This document shows, one piece after another, positions 1 through 5,768 of a stretch of 8,427 nucleotides of DNA; within the stretch, counting starts at the first letter, position 1; every line of letters starts with the position of its first letter. The notes beneath the pieces are model-generated. The model had not been told where the DNA came from. It saw only the letters and a program-made list of their open reading frames with translations, and made no database searches. Source of the DNA: Candidatus Omnitrophota bacterium (GTDB lineage Bacteria; Omnitrophota; Gorgyraeia; Tantalellales; Tantalellaceae); assembly GCA_023142805.1 (NCBI GenBank), contig JAGLIU010000176.1, forward strand, positions 1-8,427, written 5' to 3'. The position numbers and the translations under genes were made by a program.

Positions 1-324
1 CCTTTCGGATCATTAAGTCGATTGAAACAGTTAGTGAATAAAAATACCAGAAAGGACCACAGGGCTGTTATGGATGGAATGATACAGTTTTATGCCCAGT
101 ATAAGGAAACGGAAGATAAAAGGTCCATGGGATTTAGAATGAGCGATTGGGATAAAAAATTACTGAAATACGGAAGTCTTTTTGAGCATCATATGATGGA
201 TTTGAAAGTAAATGTACCGTTGGAAAAAGCGTTGGATAATGGATGGAAAATTTTAGCGGAATGTTTTACTCCCGAAGAAACTAATTTTAGAACGGAACTT
301 ATCGAAGAGTTCTGGCCGAAGTAG
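1..324 (+). CDS. atpB: V/A-type ATP synthase subunit B, C-terminal part (5' end outside window)
   Basis: This is the last 107 residues of the non-catalytic regulatory subunit B of a V/A-type rotary ATPase, part of the peripheral A3B3 head that hydrolyses or makes ATP at the membrane. The frame is open to the first base of the window. The first residues read PFGSLSRL, matching the family's conserved SLSRLM segment, followed by TRKDH (family TR.DH), which places this in the C-terminal helical domain. A TTG at 22 could be mistaken for a start, but conserved sequence continues upstream of it, so the gene is truncated by the window edge and not short in reality. It ends in TAG, and the next gene follows after 22 bases in the order B-D-I-K, so co-transcription is likely. 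Identity rests on the B-subunit motifs plus three downstream V-ATPase genes. Confidence 0.9.
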   Translation, partial: PFGSLSRLKQLVNKNTRKDHRAVMDGMIQFYAQYKETEDKRSMGFRMSDWDKKLLKYGSLFEHHMMDLKVNVPLEKALDNGWKILAECFTPEETNFRTELIEEFWPK

Positions 325-346
325 GAGCTAATAACTACGAACTATT

Positions 347-973
347 ATGGCTAAATTACGATTAACAAAAAACGAACTTAAAAAACAAAAAGACGAACTT
401 AAACGGTATAACCAGTTTTTACCGACGCTTCTGTTAAAAAAGCAGCAGCTTCAGGGAGAGCTTTATAAACTGCATAAGGGGATAGAAAAAATAAAACAGG
501 AAAAAGCATACGTGAAAGCCACGGTATATAAATGGGCGGATGTTTTTACTGAAAAAACGGATCTTGAAGATTTGGTCCACTTGAAAAAACTCGAGATCAG
601 CAGGGGAAATGTCGCAGGTATAGATATCCCTGTTTTTGAAAACGCGGTTTTTGAAGAAAAGGAATATGATCTTATATCTACGCCGTTATGGGTTGATTAT
701 GGGATAGGAAAAACAAAAGACGTAATAGAGATGAACGCGAAAACGGAAGTTTTATGGGAACAGGAGAAGCTTCTTTCGGAAGAGCTCCGGGTTACGACAC
801 AAAGAGTGAACCTTTTTGAGAAAGTGATGATTCCCAGGGCGAAAGAAAATATTCGAAAAATAAGAATATGTTTGGGAGACATTCAAACAGCCGCGGTTGT
901 GACAGGGAAAATAGCTAAAGAAAAAATATTGCGTGTTGAAATAAACGCGAAAAATCTGGAGGTTAGGGGCTAG
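347..973 (+). CDS. atpD: V/A-type ATP synthase subunit D (central stalk)
   Basis: Subunit D is the central rotor shaft of the V/A-ATPase, turning inside the A3B3 head and coupling ATP hydrolysis to ion movement through the membrane ring. The 208-residue length is typical of the family. The first about 60 residues are a lysine-rich coiled coil (KNELKKQKDELKR and following heptads) and the C-terminal third is a second long helix. That helix has the recognisable signature TTQRVNLFEKVMIPRAKENI (about residues 149-168) followed by IRKIRICLGD, matching the family pattern RRVNALE..IPR...TI..I...L. This antiparallel two-helix design is what the shaft needs. The start is the ATG at 347; the only purine-rich site, GGAG overlapping the atpB stop, is about 18 bases away, so initiation may depend on coupling to atpB translation. 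It lies between subunits B and I. The end is the TAG at 971-973. Confidence 0.9.
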   Translation: MAKLRLTKNELKKQKDELKRYNQFLPTLLLKKQQLQGELYKLHKGIEKIKQEKAYVKATVYKWADVFTEKTDLEDLVHLKKLEISRGNVAGIDIPVFENAVFEEKEYDLISTPLWVDYGIGKTKDVIEMNAKTEVLWEQEKLLSEELRVTTQRVNLFEKVMIPRAKENIRKIRICLGDIQTAAVVTGKIAKEKILRVEINAKNLEVRG

Positions 974-995
974 AGGTTGAAGGGAAAAGGCTAAA

Positions 996-1021
996 GGGTT
1001 AAGGGGTTAAGGGTTATGGGG
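996..1021 (+). promoter_or_regulatory. G-quadruplex-type tract in the atpD-atpI gap
   Basis: Four runs of G (996-998, 1003-1006, 1011-1013, 1018-1021) are separated by the 4-base spacers TTAA, TTAA and TTAT. This satisfies the usual G3+N1-7 pattern for an intramolecular G-quadruplex, and it lies on the sense strand, so the mRNA would carry it too. It ends 29 bases before the atpI ATG at 1051. Further G runs occur just upstream (966-969, 982-984), and the whole stretch 957-1021 is a degenerate GGGTTAA-like repeat starting inside the last codons of atpD. A role in lowering atpI translation or in transcript processing is inference only; the motif itself is directly visible. Confidence 0.6.
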
Positions 1022-1050
1022 CAAAGATGTAATTTTATGTGGGAGTTATT

Positions 1051-2883
1051 ATGATCGAGCGAATGCAAAAGATAACTCTGCTTGTTTCGGCAAAAGAGCA
1101 GGAAGATTTTATTGAAGCTCTCAAGGAAACGGGGGCGGTGCATGTAAAACATTTACAGCCTCCGGCCGCTCATGAGATAACTTTTATTGAAGATAAAATT
1201 TCAAAGTTAGATGCTATGCTAACTGTGCTCGGGCCGTTTGCGCCTGAAAAGGGAGAAGAACCCTATGAGCCTCCTTGTTCGGAACAAGAGATTATAGAGA
1301 TAGCGAATGAGATATTGGACGCGCATAAAGAAAAAGAAGACTGTTTTATCAGGATCAACGATCTGGAAAAACAGTCGCGATGGTTTGATGTATGGGGAGG
1401 TTTTGACCCGGTAATGATGTCTGAGCTTGAGCGTAAGAGCATCAAAATTAAACTTTACAAACTTAATAAAGATCAATTTAAGGAAACTAAAGAAAAAAAA
1501 GATATATATGTAGTTAAAAAGGACAAAGACTACATATATGTCGCGGCGATAAGCGTTAATGAAGAAAATGATCTGCCGTTTGAAGAGATCATCCCTCCGA
1601 AAATTTCTCAGGAGAGAATAAAGGAACTTATAAAAAATCTGCGGCACAAAGTTAAAGGGCTAGAGAACAAGATCAGGGAAGAAGCGGTTATTATAGGATT
1701 TTTTAAAAAATGCAAAAAGAGATTCGAAAAAGAAAAAGAATTTTTTTCTGTTTTTTTCGGAATGAAAGAAGAAGGCAGATTCGCGCTTTTTCAGGGGTTT
1801 TGTCCCGAGAAAAGGATAAAAAAAGTTATTAAAATGGCGGAGAAGAACGGTATAGGGTATTTTATTGAAGACATTAAAGATCCTGAAGATGTTCCGGTAC
1901 TGATCACCAATCCGAGATGGATACGTATTATTAATCCCGTTTTTCAATTCATGAACACTCTTCCCGGATATGATGAATTCGATATCAGCGCTCCTTTTCT
2001 GATCTTTTTCAGTATTTTTTTCGCGATGTTGATAGGAGATGCCGGGTACGGTTTTTTGTTCTTATTTCTGACAATTTTTGCGCAGCGTAAATTTAAGAAC
2101 ATTCCCAAAGAGCCGATTTTTCTTTTGTATGTTTTAAGTAGTTTTACGATTCTCTGGGGCGCGGTTACCGGGACTTGGTTTGGCGCGGAACAAATAGCGC
2201 GTTTGCCTTTTTTCCATAGTCTTGTTGTTGAAAAAATAAGCAGTTTTGGAGACGCGAATCAGAACTTTTTAATATTTTTATGCTTCATAATAGGGGCTGT
2301 ACAATTGACAATAGCGCATCTTTTCAGAGCGGTGAGGATTATAAATTCTTCCAAAGTACTCGCGGAATTAGGGTGGATAATGATATTATGGGGTATGTTT
2401 TTCGCGGCCGGCAAATTTGTTATAGGAAGGGTTTTTCCTTCTTACGGGGTATGGTTATTTTCTATAGGAATTGGATTGGTGCTCTTTTTTTCAAAGCCGG
2501 AGAAAGGAATATTAAAAGGGGTTTTATCAACTTTAGCGGAGCTGCCCCTCAGCATAATAAGTTCTTTTTCTGATATAGTTTCTTATCTCAGACTTTTCGC
2601 GGTAGGATACGCGTCGGTTATTGTAGCTGAAAGTTTTAATGAGATGGCGTTAGCCGGAGGCATAAACAGCGTAATGGGTGGTTTTATAGCGGCAATTATT
2701 TTGTTTCTGGGACATACCCTTAATATTGTTTTAGGGTGTATGGCTGTAGTCGTGCATGGCGTAAGGCTTAATATGCTTGAGTTTTCGGGCCATTTAGGAA
2801 TGCAGTGGTCAGGCAAAAAATATGAACCGTTCAAAGAAGAAGTTGAAGAGGGTGTAGGTACCAAAAAAATGAGCGGCGCTTAA
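1051..2883 (+). CDS. atpI: V/A-type ATP synthase subunit I (membrane a-subunit)
   Basis: Subunit I is the stator membrane protein that forms the ion half-channels beside the c-ring and anchors the peripheral stalk. The 610-residue protein has the standard two-part plan. Roughly residues 1-300 are a charged, soluble, coiled-coil-rich arm beginning MIERMQKITLLVS. About residues 310-580 hold some seven or eight hydrophobic segments. Family motifs are clear: GDAGYG at 329-334 in the first membrane segment, SYLRLFAVG with the essential channel arginine R514 (equivalent of yeast Vph1 R735), and VHGVRLNMLEF with R572 and E577 (equivalent region of Vph1 R799). The ATG at 1051 is chosen because GGGAG at 1041-1045 sits 5 bases upstream; an in-frame GTG at 1039 would add four residues but has no such site. 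It lies between atpD and atpK, and ends in TAA. Confidence 0.93.
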   Translation: MIERMQKITLLVSAKEQEDFIEALKETGAVHVKHLQPPAAHEITFIEDKISKLDAMLTVLGPFAPEKGEEPYEPPCSEQEIIEIANEILDAHKEKEDCFIRINDLEKQSRWFDVWGGFDPVMMSELERKSIKIKLYKLNKDQFKETKEKKDIYVVKKDKDYIYVAAISVNEENDLPFEEIIPPKISQERIKELIKNLRHKVKGLENKIREEAVIIGFFKKCKKRFEKEKEFFSVFFGMKEEGRFALFQGFCPEKRIKKVIKMAEKNGIGYFIEDIKDPEDVPVLITNPRWIRIINPVFQFMNTLPGYDEFDISAPFLIFFSIFFAMLIGDAGYGFLFLFLTIFAQRKFKNIPKEPIFLLYVLSSFTILWGAVTGTWFGAEQIARLPFFHSLVVEKISSFGDANQNFLIFLCFIIGAVQLTIAHLFRAVRIINSSKVLAELGWIMILWGMFFAAGKFVIGRVFPSYGVWLFSIGIGLVLFFSKPEKGILKGVLSTLAELPLSIISSFSDIVSYLRLFAVGYASVIVAESFNEMALAGGINSVMGGFIAAIILFLGHTLNIVLGCMAVVVHGVRLNMLEFSGHLGMQWSGKKYEPFKEEVEEGVGTKKMSGA

Positions 2884-2944
2884 GAAAAAATCGAAAAAGA
2901 GGCAGAGGTTAAAGAGTAAGGGTTGAAAAATGATCTTCAGCCCG

Positions 2945-2960
2945 CGGGGCCTTTGCCCCG
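2945..2960 (+). promoter_or_regulatory. GC-only 6-bp hairpin upstream of atpK ribosome binding site
   Basis: CGGGGC (2945-2950) and GCCCCG (2955-2960) form a perfect stem closed by the tetraloop CTTT. No U-run follows, so it is not a standard intrinsic terminator. It lies 14 bases before the strong AAGGAGG site of atpK. A stable hairpin here could protect a processed 3' fragment carrying the c-ring gene, which is needed in many more copies than atpI. That role is an inference by analogy with differential expression in other ATP synthase operons. Confidence 0.45.
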
Positions 2961-2974
2961 GAGAATTAAGTTTA

Positions 2975-2981
2975 AAGGAGG
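2975..2981 (+). promoter_or_regulatory. Strong ribosome binding site of atpK
   Basis: AAGGAGG is the full anti-16S complement and lies 6 bases before the ATG at 2988. It is the best Shine-Dalgarno sequence in the window; the neighbouring genes use weaker sites such as AAGGA or GGGAG. This fits the need for several c-ring subunits per enzyme. It also fixes the start of atpK and argues against the overlapping out-of-frame reading frame that begins at 2930. Confidence 0.8.
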
Positions 2982-2987
2982 ATCGTT

Positions 2988-3425
2988 ATGGTGGCTGGAT
3001 TAGGAGATATGGGATTATCTTTAACTTTCGCGGCGATAGGGTCGGCGTTAGGAACAGGCGCGGCCGGGATGGCCGCGATCGGGGCGTGGAAAAGAGCGTT
3101 CGCTCAGAACAAAATGGCGCCGTTTATCTTGATCGCGTTCGTAGGAGCGCCATTGTCGCAGACGATATACGGAATGATTTTGCGCAATGCTATACAAAGC
3201 GCGAATATGGCCGCTGAGATGTATCCTTTTCAGATGATCTTAGGGTTAGCGGCGGGTATTGCTATGGGAGTTTCGGCGTGGATGCAGGGTAAAGCCGGAG
3301 CAAGCGCGGCAGACGCTTTAGCCGAGACAGGCAAAGGGTTCGGTAATTATATTATGGTGCTGGGAGTTATTGAAACCGTAGCGCTTTTTGTTATGGTATT
3401 TTCAATGACCGCTTTGCCAAAATAA
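2988..3425 (+). CDS. atpK: V/A-type ATP synthase subunit K (c-ring proteolipid, probably Na+-binding)
   Basis: This 145-residue protein forms the rotating membrane ring that carries ions past subunit I. It is two fused helical hairpins (four membrane helices, roughly residues 8-30, 45-70, 80-100 and 120-142), glycine- and alanine-rich as in all proteolipids. Helix 2 contains APLSQTIYG (residues 54-62) and helix 4 contains GVIETVAL with the ion-carrying E129. Placed on Enterococcus hirae NtpK (ligands L61 carbonyl, T64, Q65, Q110, E139, with Y68 bracing the glutamate), the matches are A54, S57, Q58, Q100 in MQGKAGA, E129 and Y61. Only the second hairpin has a carboxylate, so there should be one ion site per four helices. 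Na+ coupling is therefore inferred, not shown. The ATG is set by AAGGAGG six bases upstream. It is followed by rsmI after 28 bases. Confidence 0.93.
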   Translation: MVAGLGDMGLSLTFAAIGSALGTGAAGMAAIGAWKRAFAQNKMAPFILIAFVGAPLSQTIYGMILRNAIQSANMAAEMYPFQMILGLAAGIAMGVSAWMQGKAGASAADALAETGKGFGNYIMVLGVIETVALFVMVFSMTALPK

Positions 3426-3453
3426 GAGAATACTCGGGAATAAGGATGAAATA

Positions 3454-4119
3454 ATGACTAAGGGGATGTTGTGCGTAGTTGCGACACCTATAGGGAACCT
3501 TGAGGATATTACTCTGCGGGCGGTAAGGGTTCTAAAAGAATCGGATCTTATCGCCGCTGAGGATACGCGTAAAACCGCGACATTGCTCTCCAATTACGAT
3601 ATCTCAACCCCCTCGACTAGTTATCACTCCTATAATCTCAAAGCAAAAACTCCAACTCTTATAACAAAGCTTTTAAACGGTCAAAATATAGCCCTTGTTT
3701 CCGATTCCGGTACCCCTGGGATATCTGATCCGGGCAGTGTTTTGATATCTGAGAGCATAAAAAAAGATATTACGGTTACGATAATACCCGGAGCATCAGC
3801 GGTTATATCCGCGCTTGTTGTTTCCGGGAAGCCCACAAATAAATTTGTTTTTGAAGGATTTTTGTCCAACAAGAAAGGGCGGAGACAAAAACAACTCGAA
3901 GGATTAAAGGATGAAAAAAGAACTGTTATAATTTATGAATCCCCGCATAGAATAGTAAAGTTTCTGGAGGATTTTCTGGAAGTTATGGGAGATAAAGAAC
4001 TTGTTATAGCCAGAGAACTTACGAAAAAATTCGAAGAGATCAAACGCGGAGAAGCCAGTCTGCTGCTTGACTATTTTTCTAATAATAAACCCCGTGGCGA
4101 ATTTGTGATAATATTCTAG
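3454..4119 (+). CDS. rsmI: 16S rRNA (cytidine-1402-2'-O)-methyltransferase RsmI, short form
   Basis: RsmI uses S-adenosylmethionine to methylate the ribose of C1402 in the 16S rRNA decoding centre. It belongs to the tetrapyrrole (SAM-dependent) methylase fold. Visible motifs in order are VATPIGNLEDIT (9-20), AEDTR (35-39), SDSGTPGISDPG (83-94), IPGASA (111-116), FEGFL (133-137), YESPHRI (161-167), RELTKKFEEI (187-196) and PRGEFVII (213-220). All catalytic-domain motifs are present, but the protein stops at residue 221, immediately after the GEFV strand, whereas E. coli RsmI has about 286 residues. The tail of about 60 residues is absent; I could not recover it in the downstream frames. The start at 3454 has AAGGA seven bases upstream; the ATG at 3466 has its purine run directly abutting and is less likely. 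It is probably co-transcribed with atpK. Function is likely retained, because other short family members exist. Confidence 0.93.
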   Translation: MTKGMLCVVATPIGNLEDITLRAVRVLKESDLIAAEDTRKTATLLSNYDISTPSTSYHSYNLKAKTPTLITKLLNGQNIALVSDSGTPGISDPGSVLISESIKKDITVTIIPGASAVISALVVSGKPTNKFVFEGFLSNKKGRRQKQLEGLKDEKRTVIIYESPHRIVKFLEDFLEVMGDKELVIARELTKKFEEIKRGEASLLLDYFSNNKPRGEFVIIF

Positions 4120-4156
4120 ATCGATCCAATATTTTTGATAACGCGATATCTCCTGG

Positions 4157-4211
4157 ACTCTTCAAATGTTACATTTTTATGCCTGGCGTAAAAATGTAAC
4201 ATTTGAAGAGT
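4157..4211. repeat. Perfect 23-bp inverted repeat forming a 55-base hairpin
   Basis: The arms 4157-4179 and 4189-4211 are exact reverse complements over 23 bases. The pairing extends inward through one G-U and two G-C pairs (4180-4182 with 4186-4188) to a three-base loop CTG (4183-4185). The arms begin ACTCTTCAAATGTTACA. There is no T-run on either side in either direction, so this is not a typical intrinsic terminator, although it separates rsmI from the ndk promoter. The near absence of mismatches suggests a recent or maintained element, such as a small palindromic repeat, a MITE, or two abutting transposon ends. I see no convincing target duplication; the only flanking similarity is TCCTGG at 4151-4156 and 4236-4241. 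In RNA it would be a good RNase III substrate. Confidence 0.85.
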
Positions 4212-4223
4212 GACGATGGTTGA

Positions 4224-4232
4224 GGGGGGGGG
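4224..4232 (+). repeat. Run of nine G
   Basis: This homopolymer lies 13 bases after the large hairpin and 26 bases upstream of the -35 box of the ndk promoter. Tracts of this length are prone to slippage, so their length may vary between cells or be misread in sequencing. No coding frame crosses it, so any effect would be on promoter activity; none is shown. Confidence 0.7.
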
Positions 4233-4257
4233 TAATCCTGGCTTATTTTTATATACA

Positions 4258-4285
4258 TTGACTTTTTATTAGTAATTGTTACAAT
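4258..4285 (+). promoter_or_regulatory. Sigma70-type promoter for the ndk operon
   Basis: TTGACT (4258-4263) and TACAAT (4280-4285) are separated by 16 bases, and the -10 box is preceded by TG plus one base (4277-4279), giving an extended -10. The surrounding sequence is AT-rich. Transcription would begin near 4292, leaving a leader of about 95 bases before the ndk ATG. I recognise no riboswitch in that leader. This is the only convincing promoter inside the protein-coding part of the window, and it separates the ATPase-rsmI unit from the ndk-to-pseudopilin unit. Confidence 0.65.
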
Positions 4286-4386
4286 ACTAGGATTAATATC
4301 AGAGGGGAGAACTGTATTTTTAGAGGGAATCCGCTGAATAGGGGTGCGTTTCTTGGAATTATAGATCATTATGACAGGGGGATAAA

Positions 4387-4884
4387 ATGTTGGAACAAAC
4401 GCTTATTTTAATAAAACCGGATGGTCTTACTAAGTCATTAACAGGCAATATTTTGACAAGACTTTCGGAGACAAAACTAGAGATCATAGGGGCGAAAATG
4501 GTTAGAGTTTCGCGTGAACTCGCGGTAGAGCATTATGGCGCGCTTAAAGACGAGGCTTTTTTTGAAGAACTTATCAGCTATATAATGGGCGATTATCATA
4601 AGAAAAAAGTAATGGCTCTTGTTTACGGGGGCGAGGACGCGATACAAAAAGTCAGGGCTATATGCGGGAAGACAAATCCGGAAGAAGCGGATTCAGTATC
4701 TATTCGAGGCGCGTATGGGAGGATAACAACAAAAGGTGTTTATGAGAATGTAATACATGCTTCCGCGAATGAAGAAGACGCCGAAAGAGAGATCAAACTT
4801 TGGTTTACGCCTGAAGATATAATTGAGGATATATATTCTACGAACAAGAATGAAAAGAACATAAAAATTAAGGAATGGGCATGA
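4387..4884 (+). CDS. ndk: Nucleoside-diphosphate kinase
   Basis: This cytosolic enzyme transfers the gamma phosphate of ATP to nucleoside diphosphates through a phosphohistidine, balancing the NTP and dNTP pools. The 165-residue protein starts LILIKPDGL with the conserved lysine K10, has TNPEEADSVSIRGAYG (96-111, family TNP..A..GTIRGDFG) and the active-site block NVIHASA with catalytic H124. EIKLWF (135-140) closes the core, keeping the glutamate that supports the histidine. Two differences are visible: HASA replaces the usual HGSD, and the protein is about 20-25 residues longer than the typical 140-residue enzyme, with a charged C-terminal tail (about 145-165). The start is ATG 4387 preceded by AGGGGG at 4376-4381. 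It is first in its operon behind the promoter at 4258-4285 and overlaps yicC by four bases (ATGA). Confidence 0.93.
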   Translation: MLEQTLILIKPDGLTKSLTGNILTRLSETKLEIIGAKMVRVSRELAVEHYGALKDEAFFEELISYIMGDYHKKKVMALVYGGEDAIQKVRAICGKTNPEEADSVSIRGAYGRITTKGVYENVIHASANEEDAEREIKLWFTPEDIIEDIYSTNKNEKNIKIKEWA

Positions 4885-5765
4885 TCAGATCAATGACGGG
4901 ATTTGGTAAAGGTATAGAACAATATGAAAAGGGAAAGATAGAAGTCGAAGTAAAATCGCTCAATCATAAAGCTTTAAGTATTAATTGTAATCCTTTTAAC
5001 GATATTTTTCTTTTGGAGAAAAAACTGCAGGAAGCTTTCTCAAAAAAAGTATTTAAAGGTAAAGTTTTTGTAAAAATAACATGCGAAGAAACGGGAGGAG
5101 AAACATCTTCTCCAAAAATAAAGATAAATGAAAAAGTTGTTCGTGACTATAAAAGAAAGATCAAAGAAATTCAGAAACAGTTTAATATAAAGGGTGATAT
5201 AGAAATAAGAGACATAATGAGTTACCCGGGTGTTGTTGAAACGGTCTCCGGGAAAAAGAAAACAAACACCTGGCCACATATAAAAAAAGCGCTGAATAAA
5301 GCGATTGATAAACTTGTTGTTTATAGAATAAGCGAAGGGCGAAAAATGGCGGTGGATTTTCGCAAACGTTTAACGGATATAGAAAATAAAATAAAGGACA
5401 TAAAAAAATACGGCAAAAAAAGTGTTGAGGACCATAGAAAAAAACTGATCCAAGCGACAAAAGGAATAATGGACGGCGAGGGGCTTGACAAGCTTAAACT
5501 AGAAAATGAAGTCGCGCTTTTTGCCAGGAATTGTGATATTGCCGAAGAGACCACTCGTCTAAGCGGGCATGTCTCGACTTACAAAAGCGCTATGAAAAAT
5601 GTTAAATCTGACGTGGGAAAAAAATTAGACTTTATCGCGCAGGAGATGCAGCGGGAAGCGAATACTATCGGATCAAAGTCCAGTGATTTCAAGATCTCAA
5701 AAGCTGTGATAGATGTGAAAAGCCAAATTGAGAAAATAAGAGAACAGGTAAGGAATATAGAATAA
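4881..5765 (+). CDS. yicC: YicC/YloC family endoribonuclease
   Basis: The family has been described as an endoribonuclease in E. coli (YicC) and Bacillus (YloC). This 294-residue member is full length. The N-terminal hallmark MIRSMTGFG (1-9) and EVEVKSLNHK (21-30) are present. So is the DUF1732 C-terminus, with DIAEETTRL, then LDFIAQEMQREANTIGSKSS and a final KSQIEKIREQVRNIE; these acidic and arginine-containing blocks are the most conserved part of the family. The middle (about 150-220) is lysine-rich and helical. The start is ATG 4881, with AAGGA six bases upstream. The in-frame ATG at 4875 directly abuts that site and would spoil the conserved MIRSMTGFG beginning. The start overlaps the ndk stop as ATGA, indicating translational coupling. 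It precedes gmk as in many bacteria, but the remA gene that often lies between them in Firmicutes is absent. Confidence 0.93.
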   Translation: MIRSMTGFGKGIEQYEKGKIEVEVKSLNHKALSINCNPFNDIFLLEKKLQEAFSKKVFKGKVFVKITCEETGGETSSPKIKINEKVVRDYKRKIKEIQKQFNIKGDIEIRDIMSYPGVVETVSGKKKTNTWPHIKKALNKAIDKLVVYRISEGRKMAVDFRKRLTDIENKIKDIKKYGKKSVEDHRKKLIQATKGIMDGEGLDKLKLENEVALFARNCDIAEETTRLSGHVSTYKSAMKNVKSDVGKKLDFIAQEMQREANTIGSKSSDFKISKAVIDVKSQIEKIREQVRNIE

Positions 5766-5768
5766 AAA

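Noticed and set aside
1039..1050. GTG at 1039 as the atpI start
   Set aside because: The GGGAG site at 1041-1045 lies downstream of it and is well spaced for ATG 1051, and MIERMQKI is the typical family beginning.
1219..1647. A 142-codon open frame on the minus strand inside atpI
   Set aside because: It lies wholly opposite a well-recognised V-ATPase subunit; its translation is Phe/Arg/Lys-rich with no family motif, as expected from the complement of lysine- and glutamate-rich coding sequence.
2930..3217. A 95-codon frame starting upstream of atpK on the + strand
   Set aside because: It overlaps atpK out of frame, lacks a ribosome binding site, and the AAGGAGG site clearly serves the ATG at 2988.
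4157..4211. The large palindrome as a rho-independent terminator for rsmI
   Set aside because: No U-rich run follows the stem on either strand, so it does not meet the usual definition, although some termination at such a stable stem is possible.
4262..4414. An open + frame through the ndk leader, including a protein-like stretch NPLNRGAFLGIIDHYDRG
   Set aside because: It has no ATG, GTG or TTG start, runs out of frame into ndk, and matches no family I recognise; it could be a decayed fragment, but nothing supports that.
5766..5768. A remA-like small gene between yicC and gmk
   Set aside because: Only three bases separate the two genes, so the gene common at this place in Firmicutes is absent.
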